This document shows, piece after piece, positions 1 to 7,244 of a DNA stretch of 64,000 nucleotides. The stretch is from assembly GCA_021324775.1 (NCBI GenBank), contig JAJPIM010000030.1:115810-179809 (forward strand), read 5' to 3'. Below the pieces are notes generated by a model. That model had not been told where the DNA came from, did not search any database, and was given only the letters and a program-made list of their open reading frames with translations. The translations under genes and the position numbers were made by a program. Every line of letters starts with the position of its first letter. Position 1 is the stretch's first letter. Source of the DNA: Gemmatimonadota bacterium. GTDB lineage: Bacteria > Gemmatimonadota > Gemmatimonadetes > Gemmatimonadales > Gemmatimonadaceae.

Positions 1-217
1 CGGTGTCGAACACCGCGCAGCGGGCGTCGAGACGCGAGAGACCGTCCTCGCCGTCCGTCGCGGTGCGCTCGCAGACCGCGTATCGGCCGTCGCCCATCAG
101 CACCAGGTCGATCCCGACGATGTGAGCGAGTTGTCCGGCCTCCCGGCATTCCGCGCGGCCGCGTCCGAGCGTCCATCCCATCACGCGGAGGACGCCTTCC
201 TGGCGCAGCAACGCCAT
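1..217 (-). CDS. Unidentified protein, 3' part outside the window
   Basis: Reading the minus strand from an ATG at 217 gives an open frame of 72 codons that leaves the window at base 1. I do not recognise the family. The frame also stays open upstream of 217, to at least 360, but that part is Pro/Ala/Arg-rich and looks non-coding, so the ATG at 217 is the likelier start; GGGAG lies about 9 bases before it. The peptide has a protein-like composition, with GIDLVLMGDGRYAVCERT near residues 30-50. It is divergent from the acetyltransferase gene that follows. Coding is inferred from composition alone. Confidence 0.45.
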   Translation of the reverse strand, partial: MALLRQEGVLRVMGWTLGRGRAECREAGQLAHIVGIDLVLMGDGRYAVCERTATDGEDGLSRLDARCAVFDT

Positions 218-515
218 AGGCTCGGGCTCCCCGAGCGTCTCGCGGGCGAGCGCGACGGCTGCGGTGGCTTCCGGCGAGGGTTTGGTGGATGGTGGCCCGT
301 GCCTTCCCGCCGCCCGCGCGGGCGGTGAGGCAGTGGGGGGAATACTGGGGCGAGATTGGGGCGGAGGGGTCACCGAACTCAGGTAGCGACGGGAGCTTCG
401 ATTCCTAGCGAGGCCTGCGATCAAGGCTGTCGGATGGCGGGCTGTCTGAATGACGATTGGGATGGCGGTGGCGGTCACAGTTGCCCCCCTGTGGCGCGCT
501 GGGTACACTCGCGGA
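218..515. other. Divergent intergenic region, no gene seen
   Basis: About 300 bases separate the leftward partial gene from the acetyltransferase start chosen at 516. Short frames here are Pro/Arg/Gly-rich and have no family signature. The stretch presumably holds the two divergent promoters, but I see no convincing -35/-10 pair. Confidence 0.3.
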
Positions 516-1124
516 ATGAGACCTGCCGATACTGCATCCGCGCCGTCGTTGCACCGTGCGACACCCCAGGAGGCGGCCGCTTGCTACGACATCCTGCGGA
601 GCTACGGCGAAAGCGTCGACCGCACGTTGGGGATCGTGTCGTGGGCCCATCCGCGCGCGGAGGCGTTCGTGCATGCGGACGCTGCGGCTGGCCGCCTCTA
701 CGTGGTGCGAAGGAGCGGGGCGCTGGCGGCGACGTTCGCGATCCTGGGGGAGGCAGCACCGCGATTCTCGGGGGTGCGGTGGGCCGAGCCGGGCGCGCGG
801 GCCGCGTATCTGCACCGGCTCGCGGTGGCGGAGGCGTTCCGGGGAGCGGGGCTCGGGAAATGGTGCATGGTGCAGGGTGAGCGGATCGCGAGCCAGGAGG
901 GATACGACTATCTGAGGCTGGATGCGCTTCCGACGGACGTGCGGGCGATCACCTTTTATCAGCGGCTGGGCTACACCAACCGCGGGACGATCACCGTCGA
1001 GTCGGGTGACCCGCGCCAGCCGCTCGTGGACCTCGTGTGCTTCGAGAAGCGGCTTCCGGGGGTGGGCGCCGGCGCTGCGGGCGGCCGTGCTGACCCGCGG
1101 GCGGGCAGCCGCGCCGCCGGGTAG
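516..1124 (+). CDS. GNAT family N-acetyltransferase
   Basis: A 202-residue protein with the GNAT fold, which transfers an acetyl group from acetyl-CoA to an amine; the substrate cannot be read from sequence. The acetyl-CoA-binding motif A is clear near residues 101-115: RLAVAEAFRGAGLGK contains R-G-x-G-L-G. It is followed by a helix and by the typical C-terminal ITFYQRLGYTNRG strand. An upstream GTG/ATG at 450 keeps the frame open, but its residues look non-coding, so I use the ATG at 516 (MRPADTAS). The last ~20 residues are Gly/Ala/Arg-rich and probably disordered. It stands alone between unrelated genes and is likely cytoplasmic. Confidence 0.85.
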   Translation: MRPADTASAPSLHRATPQEAAACYDILRSYGESVDRTLGIVSWAHPRAEAFVHADAAAGRLYVVRRSGALAATFAILGEAAPRFSGVRWAEPGARAAYLHRLAVAEAFRGAGLGKWCMVQGERIASQEGYDYLRLDALPTDVRAITFYQRLGYTNRGTITVESGDPRQPLVDLVCFEKRLPGVGAGAAGGRADPRAGSRAAG

Positions 1125-1290
1125 GCTCGTAACGGAGTGAGCCGTATACGGATGCGGGACCGAGGCGTGAGGGCTCGTTAACGTCTCTGGCCGGGCGCCG
1201 TCTCACCATACGGCGGCCAATTTTCGGGACACCGCCGAGCGGTCTCACTTGTAGCAGAGGCTCCCAAAGACGGGGGCCGAGGGACACCCA

Positions 1291-1812
1291 ATGCGGACGC
1301 GACATCTGGCGAGCCTTTCGCTCGCCCTGACACTGGGCGCGGCGACAGTTGCTGCTGCCCAAAGTACGACGACACCGGCCGAGCCTGCGCCGGGGCAGAC
1401 AGTGGGGGCGCCGGCAGGAGCGGCGGCTTCGACGGAGACCGGACCACAGACGCCGCACCGTCACAGGCGGGACGATCATTCGCGGCTCTTCCGTGGAGTG
1501 CACCTGACGGCCGACGAGCGCGGCAAGCTGGCGACGATCCGGGAGCAGTACCGGACGCAGCTCAAGCCGCTTTTTCATCAGATCCGGACGGCGCGGCATG
1601 CGATCCGGACGGCGGCGGCGCGCGCGGACACCGCGGCGGTGAGCACGGCACGCGCGACGTTGCGCGATGCTCGGGGCAAGTTCCGCGCGGTGCGCAGCCA
1701 GTGGGTGAGTGATGTGCGTGGCGTGCTGACGCCTGATCAGCAGGCGCAGTTCGACAAGAATGTGGCGCGGATGCAGAGCCGCGACGGCGCGCGCGCGAAT
1801 CGAAAGAGCTAG
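1291..1812 (+). CDS. Secreted Spy/CpxP-like (LTXXQ) protein
   Basis: 173 residues: a signal peptide (about residues 1-23, ending AAA before Gln), a Pro/Ala/Thr linker, then an all-helical domain with two spaced LTxxx motifs, LTADE near residue 72 and LTPDQQAQF near 147. This is the signature of Spy/CpxP periplasmic proteins, which act as chaperones or metal/stress sensors in Enterobacteria. The middle is rich in Arg and Ala, as in family members. A second protein of this type lies at 51831. Expected location is the periplasm; the specific role is not visible. A stem-loop follows the stop codon. Confidence 0.8.
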   Translation: MRTRHLASLSLALTLGAATVAAAQSTTTPAEPAPGQTVGAPAGAAASTETGPQTPHRHRRDDHSRLFRGVHLTADERGKLATIREQYRTQLKPLFHQIRTARHAIRTAAARADTAAVSTARATLRDARGKFRAVRSQWVSDVRGVLTPDQQAQFDKNVARMQSRDGARANRKS

Positions 1813-1858
1813 TTGCAGGGTCCGGTCACGGCCGGCCCGGCGGATGATCGGATTCACG

Positions 1859-1894
1859 CGGAGGTCGGCTGCATCGGAACGCAGCCGGCCTCCG
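1859..1894 (+). terminator. Stem-loop after the Spy-like gene
   Basis: The 14-base arms CGGAGGTCGGCTGC and GCAGCCGGCCTCCG pair with one G-T wobble around an 8-base loop, 46 bases past the stop codon. No strong T run follows, so factor-independent termination is only probable. Confidence 0.5.
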
Positions 1895-1982
1895 TCTTGA
1901 TCCGTCACTTCACGCGCAGCGTGACTAGGGCGGCCTGGTTCCAGTTTCTGGCGGGCCAGCGCATGCGGAAACCCGATGAGCC

Positions 1983-2096
1983 ATAGACTATGGTCTATTA
2001 GTTTGTGCATTAACCATAGACTATAGCCTATTGACATATAGGCTAACCATAGGCTATAGTCTATCGACTGCTCACTAGACTATAGGTTATAGTCTA
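1983..2096 (+). promoter_or_regulatory. Operator array and promoter of the mmpA-like gene
   Basis: This AT-rich stretch stands out from the GC-rich surroundings. It holds four related palindromic sites. ATAGAC-N4-GTCTAT is at 1983-1998. ATAGACTATAGCCTAT at 2016-2031 is matched exactly in inverted form by ATAGGCTATAGTCTAT at 2049-2064. TAGACTATA-GGT-TATAGTCTA at 2076-2096 touches the start codon. A good sigma-70 promoter sits among them: TTGACA at 2031-2036, 18 bases, then TATAGT at 2055-2060. The -10 lies inside the third site, so binding there should block transcription; the last site could also affect the leader. Autoregulation by the encoded HTH protein is the natural inference. Confidence 0.8.
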
Positions 2097-2551
2097 TGAA
2101 AACGCCGCGCCTCACAGCCCAGGCACGTACACGGCTCGATGAAAGGTTCCGGGAGATGGGTCCAGTGTCGCGCTTTGCACCGCCGGTACACGGCTGGATC
2201 AAAGCGATACGCGAGGCCCTCGGCATGTCGACGGCCCAGCTCGCCAGGCGGCTGAGAGTAGCGCAGCCGACCGTCGTCGCCGCTGAGCTATCCGAAGAGA
2301 AAGGCACGATCCAGCTTGCGACGCTGCGACGCGCTGCAGACGCGCTGGACTGCAAGCTGGTATATGCGCTCGTGCCGAACCGGTCGCTGGAGGAAACCAT
2401 CCGCGACCGCGCGCGGCTGTTCCTGCGCCGCCGCCGCGAGCCGGTCGAACACTCGATGATGCTGGAAGACCAGAACGTGGCGCGCAAGGACACAGACGCC
2501 CTTGTCCACCAAGTCCTGCAGGAGACGAGCCCGCGCCATTTCTGGGACTAG
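2096..2551 (+). CDS. mmpA: Mobile mystery protein A, HTH regulator
   Basis: 151 residues matching the 'mobile mystery protein A' family: an N-terminal basic segment, an XRE-type helix-turn-helix near residues 44-65 (MSTAQLARRLRVAQPTV), a conserved LKL/CKLVYALVPN-like strand, then a basic C-terminal helix and the family's VHQVLQETSPRHFWD end. Members are found on plasmids and near mobile DNA, paired with the Fic-domain 'mobile mystery protein B'. The ATG at 2096 has no Shine-Dalgarno sequence and overlaps the last operator palindrome. The downstream partner is present only as a deleted remnant. The protein probably represses its own promoter. The family identity is my recognition from motif order. 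Confidence 0.85.
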   Translation: MKTPRLTAQARTRLDERFREMGPVSRFAPPVHGWIKAIREALGMSTAQLARRLRVAQPTVVAAELSEEKGTIQLATLRRAADALDCKLVYALVPNRSLEETIRDRARLFLRRRREPVEHSMMLEDQNVARKDTDALVHQVLQETSPRHFWD

Positions 2552-2555
2552 GACG

Positions 2556-2694
2556 GTGGGAGATCTCTTCGTCCATCCCGATGACGCGACGCCGCTCGGG
2601 CCCGAGGAACAGCGCGACCCGATCCCGACGCACATCGCTCCACGCGGCCGACAAGCACGATGTCGGTCCCCTGCTGGAATTCGCGCGCTCCTAG
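2556..2694 (+). pseudogene. Internally deleted mobile mystery protein B (Fic family) remnant
   Basis: From the GTG at 2556 the frame reads the family's N-terminus, DLFVHPDDATPLGPEEQ and then the THIAPRG stretch (family consensus resembles PDGATPLDPDE...HITTRGEL). Right after this, in the +1 frame, comes AADKHDVGPLLEFARS and a stop at 2692-2694, which resembles the family's C-terminal end (AADRxDYGPLLAFARS-like). The whole central Fic domain, including the HPFxxGNGR AMP-transfer motif, is missing. The junction lies around 2636-2650. About 45 codons remain of a family near 200 residues, so the protein cannot be active. It follows mmpA by four bases. Confidence 0.75.
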
Positions 2695-2841
2695 TCCCGT
2701 TGTTTGATCATGATCATCGCCCGCATTCGCAGCTCCGATGATGTCTGATGACGGAGGTCGATTCGGCCATCGCTCTGAAGTACTCACTGCTAGGGCGCCG
2801 GGTGTTGTTGGTCGTGAGGCCAGCGGCGCGGTGTGGATCGG

Positions 2842-5616
2842 TCAGTTCGCGCGGATCGCGGCGAGGGGCTCCACGCTGGAGGCTCGGATCGCCGGCACAT
2901 ACGCGGCGATCGCAGCGCTTACCGCCAAGACGACGACGGCGATTCCGATCGACGGCGGGTCGAAGACCCCGATCTCGAAGAGCCGGCCGCGGATCAGTTG
3001 TGCTGTCGCAAGCGCCACGGGGAGCCCGATCGCGATCCCGGCGGTCGCCAACGTCATTGCCTCACCCAGCACCATCCGGCTCACGATGCCGGGCTCCGCG
3101 CCGAGGGCCATGCGGAGTCCGAACTCCGCCGTCCGGCGCGTCGTGGCGTACGCCATGAGCCCGTAGAGTCCGAGCGCGGAGAGGACGAGCGCCAGTGCGC
3201 CAAAAAAGCTGACCGCGCTGGCCACCAGCCGGTCCTCCGCGACCGAGTCCCTGATCAGATCCGACAAGGGATCGATGTCCGTGATGACCAACGTGGGGTC
3301 GGCCGCGGTCAGCGTCTGGCGCACCGGCATAATGAGCTTGGCCGGATCTCCGCCTGTGCGCACCTCGATCTTGAACGTGCCCCTCGGCCGGTGCTGGACG
3401 ATCGGGAAATACGCGCGCCGATCGGGTGGGCCGCGGACGTCGCTGTTCTGCACATCGGCTACGATGCCCACGATCTCCCAGGATGCGCTGTCCGCCGTGA
3501 TGTGGTGGCCGAGGGCATCGCCGTGCGGAAAGTAGTAGCGGGCCATGGTCTCGTTGAGCACTACCACCTTGGGCGCAGTCTCGTTGTCCTGCTCCTCGAC
3601 GTCTCGTCCACGAAGCAAGTGGGCCGCCACCGTGTTGAAGTAACGGGGGCCGACGTTGTCCTCCGCCACCACGGTGTCGCTGTCGGCGCGGGCGGTATAC
3701 CCTTCGACCTGGAGCGTCGTGGCCAGCTCGTTTCCGCTGAAGATACCGTTCTGCGACAGGCTCACCGCTTCGACGCCGGGAACTGCCGCCACGCGCTTGA
3801 GCAGGTCACGCATCAGCGCGGTCGGGCCCGGGCCGGTGTAGTCGGACAGCTTAGTGTCGACGGAGGCGATAATGAGGCGATCACGGGCGACGCCGACATC
3901 GGCGTGTTCGAGGCGCTGGGTGGTTCGCACCAGCATACCGGTGCCGACGAGCAGCAGCATCGACAGCGCGACCTGGGCGACCACGAGACCTTTGCCGAGC
4001 GGGAATCGGCCAGGCTTGCTACTCGCCCCACCGCCATCTCGCCCGTGTGTACGGAGCGCGGTTGCGACGTCGGCGCGTGTCGCGCGGAGCGCTGGGACCA
4101 GCCCGACCAGCAGCGCGCTCCCGACCGACAGTGCCGCAGTGAACGCGAGCACTGGCGCGTTGAAGTGTACCTCGACCGGGAGCGGCTCGGGGCCGGCGAC
4201 GGCGAGGCGCAACAACGCGGTGCGTCCCCACCAGGCGACAACGAGGCCAGCGACCGCACCGACACCGGCCAACAGGGCGCTTTCCGTGACGAGTTGTTGC
4301 ACGAGCCGGAGGCGACCGGCACCGAGGGCGATGCGCACGCTGATCTCACGACTACGTGCGGCCGCGCGGGCGAGCATGAGATTGGCGACATTCGCGCAGA
4401 CGACGATGAGCACGAGGCCCACCGCCGCCGTGAGCGTGTACATCGCGGGCGCGAGCGACGCCCGGTAGTAGGAAAATCCACGTGCACCCGATTCGATCCG
4501 AGGGGGGCGCTCGCGCAGTCTGCGTTTGATACCGCCCAGGTCCTGCCCGGTGGCGTGGTCGAGCAGCGACTGCGTCTCGAGCACCGTGATGGCGGCGCGC
4601 GCCTGAGCCAGCGACACGCCGGGCGCGAGGCGTCCCATGAGCTGCAGCCAGGACATGTGGCGTTCGGTGAGCCACCGGTCGTTCGGCGTCAGGACCGCCT
4701 CCATCGTGATCGGTACCCACAGATCCTGCGGCTCTCCGACGATATCGCCGGTAAATCCCGGTTCGGCGATGCCGATGATCACGAAGGGTGCGCCGTTGAT
4801 GGTGATCGAATGGCCGACCACCGCGGGATCGCTGGCGAAGCGCTGGCGCCAGTAGGCATGGCTGATCACGACAACCGGATCGGCACCGACGACGCGACCT
4901 TCGGTGGCGGCGAAAGTGCGGCCAGCGGACGCGCGGACGCCGAGGACGCTGAAGAAATTGGCGGACACCAAGCGCCCCCGGGGGTGTTCCGTTTCCGCAG
5001 GGGTGCCGCCGCGGGCGCCGGGTCGCTGATCGGCGATGACATCGAGCTCGGTGATCAGGCCCGCGGCGTACAGGCCTGCGAGGACGTGGTTTCCGTCGCG
5101 GAGGTCGAGGTAGAGCGGATAGGACGCGATGTCCGCGCGCGGCGAGCCCGACACAACCGATCCGGTGAAGGCTGGGTCCCCGATGGTGACGAGCCGGCCG
5201 GGGTGATCGACCGGAAGCAGGCGGAGCATCAGCGCGTCGATCACGCTGAATGTGGCGGTGTTGGCGCCGATGCCGAGGGCGAGGATGAGGACGACGACGA
5301 CCGCGAACCCGGGGTGCTGGCGCAGGGTGCGGATGGCGTACGCGGCGTCCCGCCGAAGGTTGTCGAGGTGCTCGGAGGCGGTCATGGCTCGGGTCCGTCG
5401 AGTATCGATGGTGATGCATTCGTCACGCACGCCGGCCGAATCCCCGAACTGGGCGGCGGCTTGGGCACGGGCGATCTCGGGATCAAGGCCGGTGGCGATG
5501 AGCGCTTGCGTGCGCATCGCCAGGTGGAACTCGATCTCCTGATCCACGTCGCGGACCAGGTGTTTCGCGCCAAGGGAGAGGCGGAAGGGCGGGCGGCGTC
5601 CGGCATCGGACATCAT
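2842..5616 (-). CDS. ADOP-family ABC transporter permease (MacB/FtsX-like)
   Basis: About 924 residues. After an N-terminal helical segment with EIEFHLAMRT, typical of 'acidobacterial duplicated orphan permeases', there is a TM helix followed by ALGIGANTATFSVID, the hallmark of the family. Two MacB-periplasmic-core/FtsX units follow, with TM clusters near the middle and C-terminus (ALGLYGLMAYATTRRTAEFG, LRMALGAE). It ends in PLAAIRAN. No ATPase gene is adjacent, as is usual for these orphan permeases. The frame opens with GTG at 5652; I prefer the ATG pair at 5616 (MMSDAG), which gives the usual short N-terminus. Inner membrane; substrate unknown. Confidence 0.9.
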   Translation of the reverse strand: MMSDAGRRPPFRLSLGAKHLVRDVDQEIEFHLAMRTQALIATGLDPEIARAQAAAQFGDSAGVRDECITIDTRRTRAMTASEHLDNLRRDAAYAIRTLRQHPGFAVVVVLILALGIGANTATFSVIDALMLRLLPVDHPGRLVTIGDPAFTGSVVSGSPRADIASYPLYLDLRDGNHVLAGLYAAGLITELDVIADQRPGARGGTPAETEHPRGRLVSANFFSVLGVRASAGRTFAATEGRVVGADPVVVISHAYWRQRFASDPAVVGHSITINGAPFVIIGIAEPGFTGDIVGEPQDLWVPITMEAVLTPNDRWLTERHMSWLQLMGRLAPGVSLAQARAAITVLETQSLLDHATGQDLGGIKRRLRERPPRIESGARGFSYYRASLAPAMYTLTAAVGLVLIVVCANVANLMLARAAARSREISVRIALGAGRLRLVQQLVTESALLAGVGAVAGLVVAWWGRTALLRLAVAGPEPLPVEVHFNAPVLAFTAALSVGSALLVGLVPALRATRADVATALRTHGRDGGGASSKPGRFPLGKGLVVAQVALSMLLLVGTGMLVRTTQRLEHADVGVARDRLIIASVDTKLSDYTGPGPTALMRDLLKRVAAVPGVEAVSLSQNGIFSGNELATTLQVEGYTARADSDTVVAEDNVGPRYFNTVAAHLLRGRDVEEQDNETAPKVVVLNETMARYYFPHGDALGHHITADSASWEIVGIVADVQNSDVRGPPDRRAYFPIVQHRPRGTFKIEVRTGGDPAKLIMPVRQTLTAADPTLVITDIDPLSDLIRDSVAEDRLVASAVSFFGALALVLSALGLYGLMAYATTRRTAEFGLRMALGAEPGIVSRMVLGEAMTLATAGIAIGLPVALATAQLIRGRLFEIGVFDPPSIGIAVVVLAVSAAIAAYVPAIRASSVEPLAAIRAN

Positions 5617-5857
5617 GCGTCTCGCTAGTGTAGCGCCGAGTCCCATCGCCACACAAGGGGAGAGATGCGTGGGCGCTGCGCGAGCGGACTATCTAGCGGG
5701 TTCGGGGATGCGGAGGGCCGGGACGTAGAGACCGGCGATGTGCGCGGCGACGCGCGGGGGGTGGGAGTTGTTGTCGTCGAGGTTGGTGAACATCCGGCCC
5801 GTCATCCCCCGGGATAGCAGCGGGCTCTGGGTGAGGACCGCGGCGCGAGGCTTCACG

Positions 5858-6412
5858 CTACGGGCGGTGATGGGGCCGAAAGATGATGTCGAACCACGGC
5901 GTCCAGGTCTTGCCGCCGTCGGCCGAGCGATCCGCGGTTTCACGCACGCCGCTGGAGTCGGGATACCAGATACCGCGCACCAGCCGCTGGGTGCCGCCGG
6001 CAAGCGTCTCGGTCGCGGTCAACACCATCCGCTTGCCGTCGAAGTGTCCGTCGAGCAGCAGAAGTTGGCCGTCATTCGTGACCCAGCTCTGGTGCCAGAG
6101 GCGCCGGCCGGCGTCGTACGTGCTGAAGCTCTCGCCTTTGTGGCCGCCGGGCTCCTCATAGTTCTCGCGCAGCGCGCAGCCACCGAGCATCGGCGTCACA
6201 TGGTTCCGGGCCACCACCTTGGCGGGGGCGCCCACCTCGTAGGTATCCCAATCGCCCGCGAAAAAATCGAACTGGTGGTACTCAGCCGTCGCGCACGGCC
6301 TGGCCTGCGTTGCACCGCTAGAATCGGCGACGTGGCCCGACACGCTCGCCGCCAGGAGCGCGGCACCGAATGTCGCGCCGAGCGTTCGGCTCGCAAGTGT
6401 GAGGGTGCGCAT
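5858..6412 (-). CDS. Secreted DUF1579-like protein
   Basis: 184 residues with a signal peptide (about 1-26) and a lipocalin-like beta domain that begins with FDFFAGDWDTYEV, comparable to the FDFWVGxW motif of DUF1579-type proteins. Further family-like elements are GGCALRENYEE, SFSTYDAGRRLWHQSWVTNDG and WFDIIFRP. Such proteins are small secreted beta-barrels of unknown function, common in Gemmatimonadota and Acidobacteriota. ATG at 6412 is the natural start. It lies 8 bases after the stop of the SGNH-like gene in the same direction, so the two probably share a transcript. Confidence 0.75.
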   Translation of the reverse strand: MRTLTLASRTLGATFGAALLAASVSGHVADSSGATQARPCATAEYHQFDFFAGDWDTYEVGAPAKVVARNHVTPMLGGCALRENYEEPGGHKGESFSTYDAGRRLWHQSWVTNDGQLLLLDGHFDGKRMVLTATETLAGGTQRLVRGIWYPDSSGVRETADRSADGGKTWTPWFDIIFRPHHRP

Positions 6413-6420
6413 CGTGCCGG

Positions 6421-7134
6421 TCAGCTCCCGAGGCGCAGGCTCGCAACCTTTCGCAGAATCGGCTCGAGCGATGGCCAGAGGCTGTCAGCCGGAGCCGGAA
6501 GGATGATTGCTCGTTCGCTACGCGCGAGGGCACCGTAGAGGGCGCGAAAGGCAGCGGTGTCGGCGGGGACAAGAGCGGCGGGCGGGGACTCGCGGACCAG
6601 GCAGATCCATGATTCAGGGTGCGCTGCGCGCACGCGGTGCAGGATGAGGCGAATGTTCGTGCGAGTCGAGTCGGCGCCGATGCCGCGCACGGCATCTTCG
6701 GATCCGGTTTCGAGCACGAAGACATCCATCGATTTGGCGACGAGCGAATCGACGCGTCCCGCGGCGTAGGCGGAGCTCTCGCCATACCGGCCGGCGCTCA
6801 TGACACGGAACGGGAGCCTGGTGGAGTCGATCGCGTGCTGCAGACGAACGCTGGCGGCACCTCCTGACGGGCGTGCGTCGGGTGCGGTGATGCCGGTGCC
6901 GAGGAGGACGACCGCGAGCGCGCGCTGCGGGCCTGGAGTCGTGGAATGCGCCTGCGCGGAGCCGGGAAGAGCAGTCACGGCAATGGTTGCGGCGACGACC
7001 ATCGCGACCAGCATCACGCCCAGCATCACCGGGCGGGCGGTCGGGCGGCGCGTCCATCGGCGCGGGAAGATTCGCGTGCAAACGCGTGAGCGGTACCACA
7101 GCACGACAACTTTGTGGCAGCCCGGCAAGCCCAT
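6421..7134 (-). CDS. Degenerate SGNH-hydrolase (TesA-like) protein, likely inactive
   Basis: 237 residues: a long basic N-terminus, a hydrophobic signal or anchor near residues 37-61, then a domain that aligns by eye with TesA/arylesterase-type SGNH hydrolases. The usual LGDSLT block reads LLGTGIT, so the nucleophile Ser is Gly. The GANDGLRG block reads TGSEDAVRGI, so the oxyanion Asn is Glu. The C-terminal DxxHP reads DSLWP, so the catalytic His is Trp. The GESSAYAAGRVDSL segment matches the family's GDTSAGGLxRL. Family fold is well supported but catalysis should be lost. The ATG at 7134 has AGGAG about 9 bases upstream. Cotranscribed with the DUF1579-like gene. Confidence 0.7.
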   Translation of the reverse strand: MGLPGCHKVVVLWYRSRVCTRIFPRRWTRRPTARPVMLGVMLVAMVVAATIAVTALPGSAQAHSTTPGPQRALAVVLLGTGITAPDARPSGGAASVRLQHAIDSTRLPFRVMSAGRYGESSAYAAGRVDSLVAKSMDVFVLETGSEDAVRGIGADSTRTNIRLILHRVRAAHPESWICLVRESPPAALVPADTAAFRALYGALARSERAIILPAPADSLWPSLEPILRKVASLRLGS

Positions 7135-7146
7135 GATGGAGATCTC

Positions 7147-7174
7147 CTATCGCGGGGAGCCTATCGCGGGGAGC
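7147..7174. repeat. 14-base tandem duplication
   Basis: CTATCGCGGGGAGC occurs twice head to tail in the divergent region between the SGNH-like gene and the DUF1624 gene. Two exact copies could be a regulator site or a slippage product. Confidence 0.6.
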
Positions 7175-7244
7175 GTGCTATCCTGACGCCATCCTAACAT
7201 AGAAGCTGGCGCGGTCCTTGGTGATGGCCTAGGATGCAGGCGAC

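Noticed and set aside
991..2037. A 348-codon leftward frame across the Spy-like gene and operator array
   Set aside because: It crosses the operator repeats and reads Arg/Pro/Ala-rich sequence with no family pattern; the + strand genes explain the region.
2833..5628. A 931-codon open frame on the + strand opposite the ADOP permease
   Set aside because: It is His/Arg/Asp-rich without any domain, and the minus strand carries an unmistakable permease. Long antisense frames are expected in GC-rich coding DNA.
5689..5857. A leftward frame with FTNLDDNNSHPPRVAAHIAGLY after the DUF1579-like gene
   Set aside because: It looked like a gene remnant, but it overlaps the DUF1579-like gene in another frame and I could not connect it with any family.
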